Of a DNA stretch of 21,068 bases, positions 8,653 through 15,546 are shown piece after piece. This DNA is from Bacteroidaceae bacterium (GTDB lineage Bacteria > Bacteroidota > Bacteroidia > Bacteroidales > Bacteroidaceae), in NCBI GenBank assembly GCA_023227685.1, contig JALNVG010000020.1, forward strand, positions 1-21,068, read 5' to 3'. The position numbers and the translations under genes were made by a program. The notes beneath the pieces were generated by a model. That model was not told the origin of the DNA. It searched no databases and was given only the letters and a program-made list of their open reading frames with translations. The first letter of the stretch is position 1, and every line of letters starts with the position of its first letter.

Positions 8653-8683
8653 CAAAATTAAGCTTTTTACTTGCTTGTGCAAT
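8653..8683 (-). promoter_or_regulatory. Candidate promoter for rsh
   Basis: On the minus strand TAATTTTG (8660-8653) is an exact TAnnTTTG -7 box, preceded by ATTG (8683-8680, a 3/4 match to TTTG) at the standard 19-nt spacing. It sits in the 70-nt gap after the lytic transglycosylase stop and would give a leader of roughly 20-25 nt to the rsh ATG at 8624. This would let rsh be expressed apart from the upstream genes. Confidence 0.6.
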
Positions 8684-8694
8684 AAAATAATTAG

Positions 8695-9984
8695 TTATTT
8701 CTCTATTCTCAGCCTTTTACCCGGATGAATGCTAGAGCTTCTCATCCTATTCCATTTTTTTAGTTGAGATACTGTGACATGATATTTCTTGGCAATGGTA
8801 TATAAAGAATCTCCATTTTTTATTCTATAGTAAGTGTATCTGCCTCTGCTTCTTGAAGAATTAGATCTTTTGGAGGCTTTGTCATAATTAACTGGAATAA
8901 TTTCATGTCTTAAAAATAATTCATCAGCATCGTATTTGTAAATACTATCTTGTTTATCAATAAATTTACTGATTATATTTTGTGGTAGAACAAGAGTGTA
9001 AGGCTTGATATGTCCTGGAATAAATTGTCTTAGATATTCAGGATTTAAGCTCTGTATTTCTTTTATTGGGATATCGCAGACAGCAGATATTTGTTCAAAA
9101 TATAAGTCTTTTGTAATTTGTACTGTATCCGTATTAAGAGGTATGTTAGTTTCCATCGGGCAGATATTGTGGTCGCAATAATAGTTCATCACATAATTTG
9201 CGGCGATGAATGCAGGTAGATAACCTTGTGTCTCGCGAGGTAAAAATCTGTATATTTTCCAATAATTCTTTTCTCCTCCTGCACGTCTTATAGCTTTGTT
9301 TAGTGTACCCGGTCCACAATTATAAGCAGCTATAACCAAGGACCAATCATTATAAATAGCGTATAAATCCTTGAGGTAATGAGCTACGGCCCAACTCGAT
9401 TTTATGGGATCTCGTCGTTCGTCGACCAAACTGTTACATTCAAGTCCATAGACCTTTCCTGTTCTCAGCATAAATTGCCATAATCCAGTTGCTCCTACTC
9501 TTGATTTAGCCGATGGTCTTAATCCTGACTCGATTATAGGAATATATTTTAATTCCAAGGGTAATCCATAAGCATCGAGTGCTTCTTCAAAGATAGGAAT
9601 ATAGAAATTAGAAGCACTCAATTCGTAAGCGAAATTATTGCGGAGTCGTGTGCAAAATAAATCGATGAATCTGCGTACAACTTCATTATAAGGCATTTCA
9701 ATGATAGCTGGTATTCTTGAAAGGCGGTCAATATATGTCGAGTCACTGAAAGATGGATTTAATGGTGATGTACTACATTCTTTATTGGTAATGATATAAT
9801 TTTTTGATTTCCAATCGCTTAGCAAACTATCTAATGGATATGTCATACTTGGCGGAAGTTCTATACTGTCGGTTTGTATTACCTCATTTTCGTCAGGAAC
9901 AGTTACTTTAACGTTTTGTGACTTAATATCTTGTGTAGTGTACAAGAAGATTAGAGTAAGGGGTAAATAATGTATGAGTTTCAT
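8695..9984 (-). CDS. Secreted lytic transglycosylase with C-terminal LysM (MltD-like)
   Basis: A 429-residue cell-wall enzyme. An N-terminal signal peptide (about 1-22, ending near DIKSQ) sends it to the periplasm; no lipobox cysteine is visible, so it is not an obvious lipoprotein. The SLT domain spans about 118-270: catalytic E152 in IIESGLRPSA, then GATGLWQFM (164-172), AAYNCGPGT (219-227) and the ETQGYLP segment (251-257), the order seen in MltD-type (family 1D) transglycosylases. A single LysM domain (about 384-428, YTYYRIKNGDSLYTIAKKYH) binds peptidoglycan; MltD of E. coli has two. It cleaves the MurNAc-GlcNAc bond to give 1,6-anhydro ends. The DUF5683 gene lies 18 nt upstream, and both proteins are predicted envelope proteins. 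Confidence 0.93.
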   Translation of the reverse strand: MKLIHYLPLTLIFLYTTQDIKSQNVKVTVPDENEVIQTDSIELPPSMTYPLDSLLSDWKSKNYIITNKECSTSPLNPSFSDSTYIDRLSRIPAIIEMPYNEVVRRFIDLFCTRLRNNFAYELSASNFYIPIFEEALDAYGLPLELKYIPIIESGLRPSAKSRVGATGLWQFMLRTGKVYGLECNSLVDERRDPIKSSWAVAHYLKDLYAIYNDWSLVIAAYNCGPGTLNKAIRRAGGEKNYWKIYRFLPRETQGYLPAFIAANYVMNYYCDHNICPMETNIPLNTDTVQITKDLYFEQISAVCDIPIKEIQSLNPEYLRQFIPGHIKPYTLVLPQNIISKFIDKQDSIYKYDADELFLRHEIIPVNYDKASKRSNSSRSRGRYTYYRIKNGDSLYTIAKKYHVTVSQLKKWNRMRSSSIHPGKRLRIEK

Positions 9985-10002
9985 ATCCGATAATTATTTT
10001 TA

Positions 10003-10755
10003 TTAAAATCGTAAGACGCAATGTACGCCGATTACTTTATTGTTATTTTGTTGAATGGCGTTTGTACAATTGCCGGTATTGGTTCCCATGCTTAGATCTG
10101 GTGAGATGTCGAAGTTAGATAGCTCAGCATCAACATAAGCATCAATGATAGACAAAAAATAGACACCGATAAAAGCGAAAATACTCATGTCCCGATAACG
10201 TCGGTACATATCTTTGCGCTTTTTTAATATTGTTTTTAGTTGTGTTTCTGTATAATTGGAAGTAGAAGGAATTAAGTCAAGGTAACTATCGGTGGAAGGA
10301 TTACTATCCATTATATCCAGATAAGCTTGCCCATAATCCTTATACATCTTATTATTCCAACTCAAGGCATAAGCACAACCAACAAATCCCCCGTAGAAAA
10401 TGGGTAATTTCCAATATTTTCTATTATAAATTTGTCCTCCTCCGGGGAAGATAACAGCCAGCCAAGTTGCCTTGCTTGAATTGGGAAGAAAAGATTTTTT
10501 GATTATCGGAGTTTGAGACAGAATACTATCTTTATTAATTTTAATTATTTTATTTTCCTGTATGGTTTTTAAATTCTTCTCGTTGGCTTTTCCAATACTA
10601 TCGACAAATATATTTTGTGTTATTTTTGCACTGTTCCTGACCGTTATAGTGTCAGTTGTAGAAGGATACTGTGCGTATAAATTCATTTCTGCTTGGCTTA
10701 GAATCATGATTATAGCAGCGATGAATATTCGATATATCTTGTTTTTTTTAATCAT
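10003..10755 (-). CDS. DUF5683 domain-containing envelope protein
   Basis: A 250-residue protein of unknown function. Residues 1-28 look like a signal peptide (hydrophobic core IFIAAIIMILS, cleavage likely near LYAQ). The middle carries the DUF5683 hallmark, SKATWLAVIFPGGGQIYNR (94-112), followed by a KYWKLPIFYGGFVGCAYALS hydrophobic stretch. A second hydrophobic segment lies at about 190-207 (SIFAFIGVYFLSIIDAYVDA). The PG-x-GQ-x-YN-(R/K)-x-(Y/W)-W-K pattern occurs in many small Bacteroidetes membrane proteins placed after parB. The start codon overlaps the parB stop as ATGA, so the two are translationally coupled. Its position between parB and a transglycosylase suggests a link between segregation and the envelope, but no activity can be inferred. 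Confidence 0.85.
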   Translation of the reverse strand: MIKKNKIYRIFIAAIIMILSQAEMNLYAQYPSTTDTITVRNSAKITQNIFVDSIGKANEKNLKTIQENKIIKINKDSILSQTPIIKKSFLPNSSKATWLAVIFPGGGQIYNRKYWKLPIFYGGFVGCAYALSWNNKMYKDYGQAYLDIMDSNPSTDSYLDLIPSTSNYTETQLKTILKKRKDMYRRYRDMSIFAFIGVYFLSIIDAYVDAELSNFDISPDLSMGTNTGNCTNAIQQNNNKVIGVHCVLRF

Positions 10756-11645
10756 TTATTTTTCAAGCTATCGAAGATTCCCATGATACGTTCAAGCTCT
10801 TCTTCATTATTGAAAGCAATACTGATTTTTCCCCTTCCTTTTTTTGAACAAGAGAGTTGAACTTTTGTGTTCAAAAAGCCTGAAAGGTGATTTTTGAGGA
10901 GAGTATATTCTTCAGGTAGATTGTTTTTTTTCGAAGCGATTTTCTTTGTTCCACTTGTTACAGTGCCTCCTTCGTTAAGCACTTTTACTATTTCCTCAAC
11001 TTTACGAACAGAGTAGCTGTGATCTAAAATTTCTTTTAGTAATTTTACCTGTAATTTAGGATCTTCTATTGAAATCAGTGCCCTGGCATGTCCCATGTCA
11101 ATCTGTTTGTTTTGAAGTGCTAATTGGATGGGGGCAGGAAGTTTTAGCAGTCTTAAATAGTTTGCAATAGTAGCACGGTTTTTCCCTATTCGTTCGCTCA
11201 ATCGTTCCTGAGTCAGTTCATATTGATCTAATAAATGTTGATATGCTAAAGCGATTTCTACGGCATTTAAATCTTCACGTTGAATATTCTCTATTAAAGC
11301 CATTTCCATCATATTTTCATCGTCAGCAGTTCGGATATAGGCCGGTATAGTCTTTAAACCAGCCTTTTGTGAGGCTCTAAATCTTCTTTCACCTGCTATA
11401 ATCTGATACTCATCATCAGAAATCTTTCGCAAAGTGATTGGTTGTATGATGCCTATTTCTACTATCGAATCGGCTAATTCTTGAAGGCCTGTTTCTTCAA
11501 ATTCACGTCGGGGCTGTTTGGAATTGATAGATATTTTTGATAATTCTATTTCATTTATGGAAGATGAACCTTCGGTCTTCACATCATCCGTAGATAGAAG
11601 CGCGTCGAGTCCCCGACCTAATGCATTTCTTTTATGTGTTGCCAT
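10752..11645 (-). CDS. parB: Chromosome-partitioning protein ParB (CTP-dependent DNA clamp)
   Basis: A 297-residue chromosomal ParB/Spo0J. The N-terminus carries the ParA-contact motif RGLDALL (11-17). The ParB/Srx CTP-binding domain follows: QPRREF (44-49), GIIQPITLRK (65-74), GERRFRAS (85-92) and ENIQRED (119-125). The parS-binding helix-turn-helix is at about 143-167 (LTQERLSERIGKNRATIANY). A linker at about 225-245 precedes the C-terminal dimerisation domain (about 247-297). It loads at parS sites near the origin, spreads by CTP-driven sliding, and recruits condensin, as known for the family. No perfect parS (TGTTNCACGTGNAACA) is visible in this window. It lies 14 nt after parA and overlaps the DUF5683 gene by 4 nt. 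Confidence 0.96.
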   Translation of the reverse strand: MATHKRNALGRGLDALLSTDDVKTEGSSSINEIELSKISINSKQPRREFEETGLQELADSIVEIGIIQPITLRKISDDEYQIIAGERRFRASQKAGLKTIPAYIRTADDENMMEMALIENIQREDLNAVEIALAYQHLLDQYELTQERLSERIGKNRATIANYLRLLKLPAPIQLALQNKQIDMGHARALISIEDPKLQVKLLKEILDHSYSVRKVEEIVKVLNEGGTVTSGTKKIASKKNNLPEEYTLLKNHLSGFLNTKVQLSCSKKGRGKISIAFNNEEELERIMGIFDSLKNK

Positions 11646-11659
11646 ATTTTTTCCCGCTT

Positions 11660-12424
11660 TTATTGGTTCTTGTTAATTAATTCTTTGGCTAGTGTCATAT
11701 AATTCTTTGCTCCGTTTGAGTCGGCGTCGTAAAGAATGGCCGGTAGTCCATAACTTGGTGCTTCGCTTAGCTTAATGTTTCGCTGAATAACCGTATTAAA
11801 CACTAATTCTTGAAAATGTCGTTTAACTTCATCATAAATTTGATTAGCCTGACGAAGGCGCGAATCAAACATGGTAAGCAAGAAGCCTTCGATCTCAAGC
11901 TCTGGATTTAGCTTTGATTTTATGATCTTTATTGTATTTAGTAATTTACTGATACCCTCAAGAGCGAAATATTCCGCTTGTACGGGAATAATCACAGAAT
12001 CAGCTGCCGTGAGCGAGTTTACTGTGATAAGTCCTAATGAAGGTGAGCAATCTATAAGTATGTAGTCGTATTCTTCCTTGATGGATTGTAGTACGTTTTT
12101 TAAGATTTTTTCACGATTAGGCAAGTTTAGCATTTCAATCTCGGCTCCGACAAGATTGATATGTGAGGGTAATATTTTCAATGAATCTATTTCTGTGTCA
12201 TGAATACCTTCTCTTACATCGGCTTCATCTATAAGACATTCATAAATGGTACAATTCAGGTTTTTAATGTCAATACCCAAGCCTGACGATGCATTTGCTT
12301 GTGGGTCGGCATCTACTACGAGTACTTTCTTTTCGAATGTGGCAAGAGACGCAGCAAGGTTAATTGTAGTTGTGGTTTTACCTACGCCACCCTTCTGATT
12401 GGCTAAAGCAATTATTTTTCCCAT
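11660..12424 (-). CDS. parA: Chromosome-partitioning ATPase ParA (Soj)
   Basis: A 254-residue chromosomal ParA of the short Soj type, with no N-terminal DNA-binding domain. It has the deviant Walker A KGGVGKTTT (11-19, with the signature lysine K11), the Walker A' DADPQANASSGLG (38-50), and a Walker B-like ILIDCSPSLG at about 120-130. It binds DNA non-specifically as an ATP dimer and is released by ParB, moving origins apart. The ATG at 12424 gives the standard MGKIIALANQKGGVGKT start. It is the first gene of the cluster; the leader of about 155 nt contains small inverted repeats (12453-12467 and 12509-12537) that may be regulatory. Confidence 0.97.
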   Translation of the reverse strand: MGKIIALANQKGGVGKTTTTINLAASLATFEKKVLVVDADPQANASSGLGIDIKNLNCTIYECLIDEADVREGIHDTEIDSLKILPSHINLVGAEIEMLNLPNREKILKNVLQSIKEEYDYILIDCSPSLGLITVNSLTAADSVIIPVQAEYFALEGISKLLNTIKIIKSKLNPELEIEGFLLTMFDSRLRQANQIYDEVKRHFQELVFNTVIQRNIKLSEAPSYGLPAILYDADSNGAKNYMTLAKELINKNQ

Positions 12425-12585
12425 GTATTCAATTTGTTATTGTGGGCGAAATAAGTAAGAATTACTTGATGTACCTACAAAAAAAGATAAACTTTACAAT
12501 TTCTGTTCATAAGTTGCCTCTTCTGTTAATAACTTATAGCTGTTTAAAAAAAGAAAACATACATTGCACTAATATCTTTATCTTG

Positions 12586-12618
12586 CAAATATACACATTT
12601 TAATTTAATTTCTTCAAG
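12586..12618 (-). promoter_or_regulatory. Candidate promoter for the parA-parB-DUF5683-transglycosylase operon
   Basis: TATATTTG on the minus strand (12593-12586) is an exact TAnnTTTG box, with CTTG (12618-12615, 3/4 match to TTTG) 21 nt upstream. The leader to the parA ATG would be about 155 nt. Confidence 0.6.
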
Positions 12619-12626
12619 TATTTTTG
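12619..12626 (+). promoter_or_regulatory. Candidate upstream promoter -7 box for surE-lpxB
   Basis: TATTTTTG on the plus strand is an exact TAnnTTTG match about 108 nt before the surE ATG. It directly abuts and partly mirrors the parA promoter on the other strand. There is no clear -33 TTTG. Confidence 0.35.
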
Positions 12627-12699
12627 TTCACTTGCATAAGATTAAGGTTTATAAACGCCAAAAGCTTTAATTTTTGATCGGAATTTACTTTCTTTTTGT

Positions 12700-12707
12700 T
12701 ACTTTTG
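12700..12707 (+). promoter_or_regulatory. Candidate proximal promoter -7 box for surE-lpxB
   Basis: TACTTTTG is an exact TAnnTTTG match 26 nt before the surE ATG at 12734. A TTTG at 12673-12676 is the possible -33 box, at a slightly long 23-nt spacing. Its place supports the ATG at 12734 over the upstream TTG at 12674, which would lie before the transcription start. Confidence 0.55.
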
Positions 12708-12733
12708 TCTTTAGAAAAAGAAGAAATAATTAT

Positions 12734-13513
12734 ATGAAAAAAAAATGTCCTTTAATACTTATATCCAATGACGATGGCATCGCAGCTAAGGGGCTCCGTG
12801 TGCTTATAGATATATTACGCCCGCTAGGTGATCTGGTAGTGATGGCTCCTGATTCACAGCGATCCGGTAGCTCTTGTTCTCTTACGGTTACCGTGCCGAT
12901 ACATTATCGGTTAGTTCATCGTGAAGAGGGGCTGACTATCTATGAATGTAGTGGCACACCGACCGAATGTATCAAATTGGCTCGTTATACGGTTACTGAT
13001 CGTTTGCCTGATCTTGTCGTTGGTGGTATCAATCATGGCGATAATTCAGCTACTAATGTTCATTATTCAGGAACGATGGGCGTAGTGATTGAGGGGTGTA
13101 TTAATGGTATACCATCTATTGCTTACTCTCTTTGTAGTCATGATCCTGATGCTAACTTTGAGGTTCTATGCTCTTATATTCGTAAAATTACTTCTATGAT
13201 ATTAAAAAGTGGTCTTCCACCTTTGGTTTGTTTAAATGTGAATTTTCCTGATATAAAAGAATTTAATGGTGTACGTGTTTGCGAACAAGCAAAAGGTATC
13301 TGGACGAAAGAGTGGGAATCTTGCCAAAGAGGAGTAGATGCCAATTATTTTTGGCTTTCTGGGAGTTTTACCGATAAAGAGCCTGATAATGAAAAGAGTG
13401 ATCATTGGGCTTTGGAGCATGGATATGTTGCTATCACGCCGACAACTGTAGATGTGACAGCTTATGGTTTTATAGATGAATTGTCACAGAAATGTAAGCA
13501 AATTGATTTTTAA
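12734..13513 (+). CDS. surE: 5'/3'-nucleotidase SurE
   Basis: A 259-residue SurE survival protein, a metal-dependent nucleoside monophosphate phosphatase of the cytoplasm. The metal ligands are all present by alignment to E. coli SurE (D8, D9, S39, N91): D13 and D14 in ISNDDG, S44 in APDSQRSGSS, and N100 in VVGGINHGDN. The YSGTMGVVIEG motif follows at about 111-121. I chose the ATG at 12734; the frame extends upstream to a TTG at 12674, but the extra 20 residues are not SurE-like and lie over the promoter. Its stop is 20 nt before lpxB, so the two probably form an operon. Confidence 0.96.
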   Translation: MKKKCPLILISNDDGIAAKGLRVLIDILRPLGDLVVMAPDSQRSGSSCSLTVTVPIHYRLVHREEGLTIYECSGTPTECIKLARYTVTDRLPDLVVGGINHGDNSATNVHYSGTMGVVIEGCINGIPSIAYSLCSHDPDANFEVLCSYIRKITSMILKSGLPPLVCLNVNFPDIKEFNGVRVCEQAKGIWTKEWESCQRGVDANYFWLSGSFTDKEPDNEKSDHWALEHGYVAITPTTVDVTAYGFIDELSQKCKQIDF

Positions 13514-13533
13514 TTCTTGAAGAACTAGTTGTT

Positions 13534-14685
13534 ATGAAGTATTATTTGGTAGTAGGTGAAGCCTCCGGCGATTTGCATGCCTCTCGTTTGATGGCGGCTT
13601 TAGAAACAGAAGATCCAGAGGCCGATTTCCGTTTCTTTGGAGGAGATTATATGGTATCAATGGGCGGAAAAATGGTGAAGCATTATAAAGATTTGGCCTA
13701 TATGGGTTTTATTCCGGTGATGATTCACTTGCCTGTTATTCTGGCTAATATGAAAAGATGTAAGGAAGATATTGTGGCTTGGAATCCTGATGTAGTAATT
13801 CTTGTTGATTATCCGGGTTTTAATCTCAATATCGCTAAATTTGTGCATGCAAAGACTCGTATTCCTGTTTATTATTATATTTCACCTAAAATTTGGGCGT
13901 GGAAAGAATACCGTATAAAAAATATCAAACGAGATGTGGACGAACTTTTTTCTATCCTTCCTTTTGAAGTGGATTTTTTTGAAAAGAAACATAATTATCC
14001 AATTCATTATATAGGAAATCCAACGGTGGATGAGGTGGCTTCTTTTGAAAAACAGCATTCGATATCATTCGATGAATTTGTGAAGATCAATCAGTTGGAA
14101 AACAAACCTATTATTGCCTTGTTGGCAGGTAGTCGTAAGCAGGAGATTAAGGATAATCTTCCGGATATGCTGAAAGCTGCTGCTTCATTCACCGGATATC
14201 AACTTGTGTTGGGCGGTGCCCCAGGTATTATGACCGATTATTATTCACGATATATTGGTAAGAATAAGGTGAAAATTCTGTTTAACCAAACATACCAAAT
14301 CTTGCAACATGCTGATGCGGCATTAGTAACATCGGGTACAGCTACGCTTGAAACAGCATTGTTTCAGGTTCCTCAAGTTGTCTGTTATCATACGCCTATA
14401 GGAAAATTCATTTCATTTTTGCGCCGTCATCTGTTGAGTGTGAAATATATATCACTTGTCAATCTTATTGCTAATAAGGAGGTGGTTAGAGAGTTGGTTG
14501 CGGATAGTATGACAGTTGCTAATATGCGAACCGAACTTACACAACTTCTTACTAACAAAGGCTATCAGGTTAAGATGTTATCTGAATATAAAAATATAGT
14601 GAATTGTTTAGGTGATTCAGGAGCTCCTCAACGCGCAGCTCATCTAATGGTTACTTTATTAAAAAAAACAGATTATAAGCTTTGA
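13534..14685 (+). CDS. lpxB: Lipid-A-disaccharide synthase
   Basis: A 383-residue glycosyltransferase (GT19) that joins UDP-2,3-diacylglucosamine and lipid X to give the lipid A disaccharide at the cytoplasmic membrane. Visible motifs are GEASGDLHASRLM (8-20), an IPVYYYISPKIWAWKEYR segment near 110-127, the LLAGSRKQEI nucleotide-binding region near 198-207, and TSGTATLETAL near 268-278, which contacts the UDP-sugar. The length is as usual for the family. It supports a Gram-negative outer membrane. The last 13 nt overlap the 3' end of cdsA, which runs towards it, so there is no room for a terminator between them. Confidence 0.97.
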   Translation: MKYYLVVGEASGDLHASRLMAALETEDPEADFRFFGGDYMVSMGGKMVKHYKDLAYMGFIPVMIHLPVILANMKRCKEDIVAWNPDVVILVDYPGFNLNIAKFVHAKTRIPVYYYISPKIWAWKEYRIKNIKRDVDELFSILPFEVDFFEKKHNYPIHYIGNPTVDEVASFEKQHSISFDEFVKINQLENKPIIALLAGSRKQEIKDNLPDMLKAAASFTGYQLVLGGAPGIMTDYYSRYIGKNKVKILFNQTYQILQHADAALVTSGTATLETALFQVPQVVCYHTPIGKFISFLRRHLLSVKYISLVNLIANKEVVRELVADSMTVANMRTELTQLLTNKGYQVKMLSEYKNIVNCLGDSGAPQRAAHLMVTLLKKTDYKL

Positions 14686-15521
14686 GCCCATTGTATAATG
14701 CATAGGTAGATGACAGCTGCAGGTATAGCCATAAGTGCACTATCGAATCTGTCAAGCAATCCGCCATGTCCGGGAAGAAATGTTCCTGAATCTTTTACAC
14801 CTATCTGACGTTTTAACAGTGATTCTGTTAAATCTCCCCAAGTGCCAAATATTACAATTGTTATAGCCATACCTATCCATTCAAAAATAGTCATGAATGG
14901 AGAAGTATAAGAAAGTATTAATGCTGTAATTATAGTAAAAATAGCTCCACCAGCAAATCCTTCCCAAGTTTTATGAGGCGAGATCCGTTCAAATAGCTTG
15001 TGCTTTCCAAATAATGATCCGATACAGTATGCTCCAGTATCATTTGCCCAGATAAAAAGGAAAATGGATAATGGAAGTATAGAATTAAATTCTACTGAAT
15101 TATCCATCTTATTATAATGAAATGTCAAGATATTGAGCATTGAAAAGGGTAGGGCAATATATAATTGACTTAACATAGCGTATGCCCAATTAAGCAACGG
15201 GCTTGTTCTTTTTAAATATAATTCGCTAATCAGTAGATATAGAAGCAATAAGACATAAGGTACGAAAACTATTAAACTAGCACTATTGATGCTATATTCC
15301 ATGACGGCCAGAAATAAATATCCGGCCCCAAGCATAGTGATGATTTTATTAATGTTTACTCCTTCTGCATTATTTATCAGATTTGTAAATTCATATACTG
15401 TCATTGCACTGATAATTAGAAAAAGAGTACCGAAAGAAAGAGGTGAGTAAAGTGTGCAACTCACAATTATGGCAACAAATAATGCACCGGTTATTGTTCT
15501 TTTTAATAATATATTTTTCAA
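14673..15521 (-). CDS. cdsA: Phosphatidate cytidylyltransferase (CDP-diglyceride synthase)
   Basis: A 282-residue multi-pass membrane enzyme that converts phosphatidate and CTP to CDP-diacylglycerol, the precursor of phosphatidylethanolamine and acidic phospholipids. About eight hydrophobic segments are visible. The C-terminal CDS signature is intact at about 229-262: GDLTESLLKRQIGVKD, then a PGHGGLLDRFDS box that holds the catalytic metal-binding aspartates. It is the last gene of the rsfS-ftsH-cdsA unit, 25 nt after ftsH. The 3' end overlaps lpxB by 13 nt in the opposite direction. Confidence 0.96.
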   Translation of the reverse strand: MKNILLKRTITGALFVAIIVSCTLYSPLSFGTLFLIISAMTVYEFTNLINNAEGVNINKIITMLGAGYLFLAVMEYSINSASLIVFVPYVLLLLYLLISELYLKRTSPLLNWAYAMLSQLYIALPFSMLNILTFHYNKMDNSVEFNSILPLSIFLFIWANDTGAYCIGSLFGKHKLFERISPHKTWEGFAGGAIFTIITALILSYTSPFMTIFEWIGMAITIVIFGTWGDLTESLLKRQIGVKDSGTFLPGHGGLLDRFDSALMAIPAAVIYLCIIQWAQSL

Positions 15522-15546
15522 AATTCTATTTCCTCCAAGAAATATA

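Larger units (their letters stand above)
12425..12733. other. Divergent parA/surE intergenic region
   Basis: This 309-nt AT-rich gap has no convincing gene. It holds candidate promoters for both directions and two short inverted repeats on the parA side: AAGTAA/TTACTT (12453-12458 and 12462-12467, 3-nt spacer) and ATAAGTT/AACTTAT (12509-12515 and 12531-12537, 15-nt spacer). The frame of surE stays open back to a TTG at 12674, but that lies before the nearest promoter box and the residues do not look like SurE. I see no full parS site here. Confidence 0.6.

Noticed and set aside
10947..10962. TGTTCCACTTGTTACA inside parB as a parS site
   Set aside because: The left half (TGTTCCAC) is perfect, but the central CACGTG is broken to CACTTG and the right half has further mismatches. 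ParB is strict about the core, and the site codes for the variable linker of ParB.
12674..12733. Upstream TTG start giving a longer SurE with a hydrophobic N-terminus (possible signal peptide)
   Set aside because: SurE is cytoplasmic and the canonical start is ILISNDDG after a few residues. The extension overlaps an exact TAnnTTTG promoter box.
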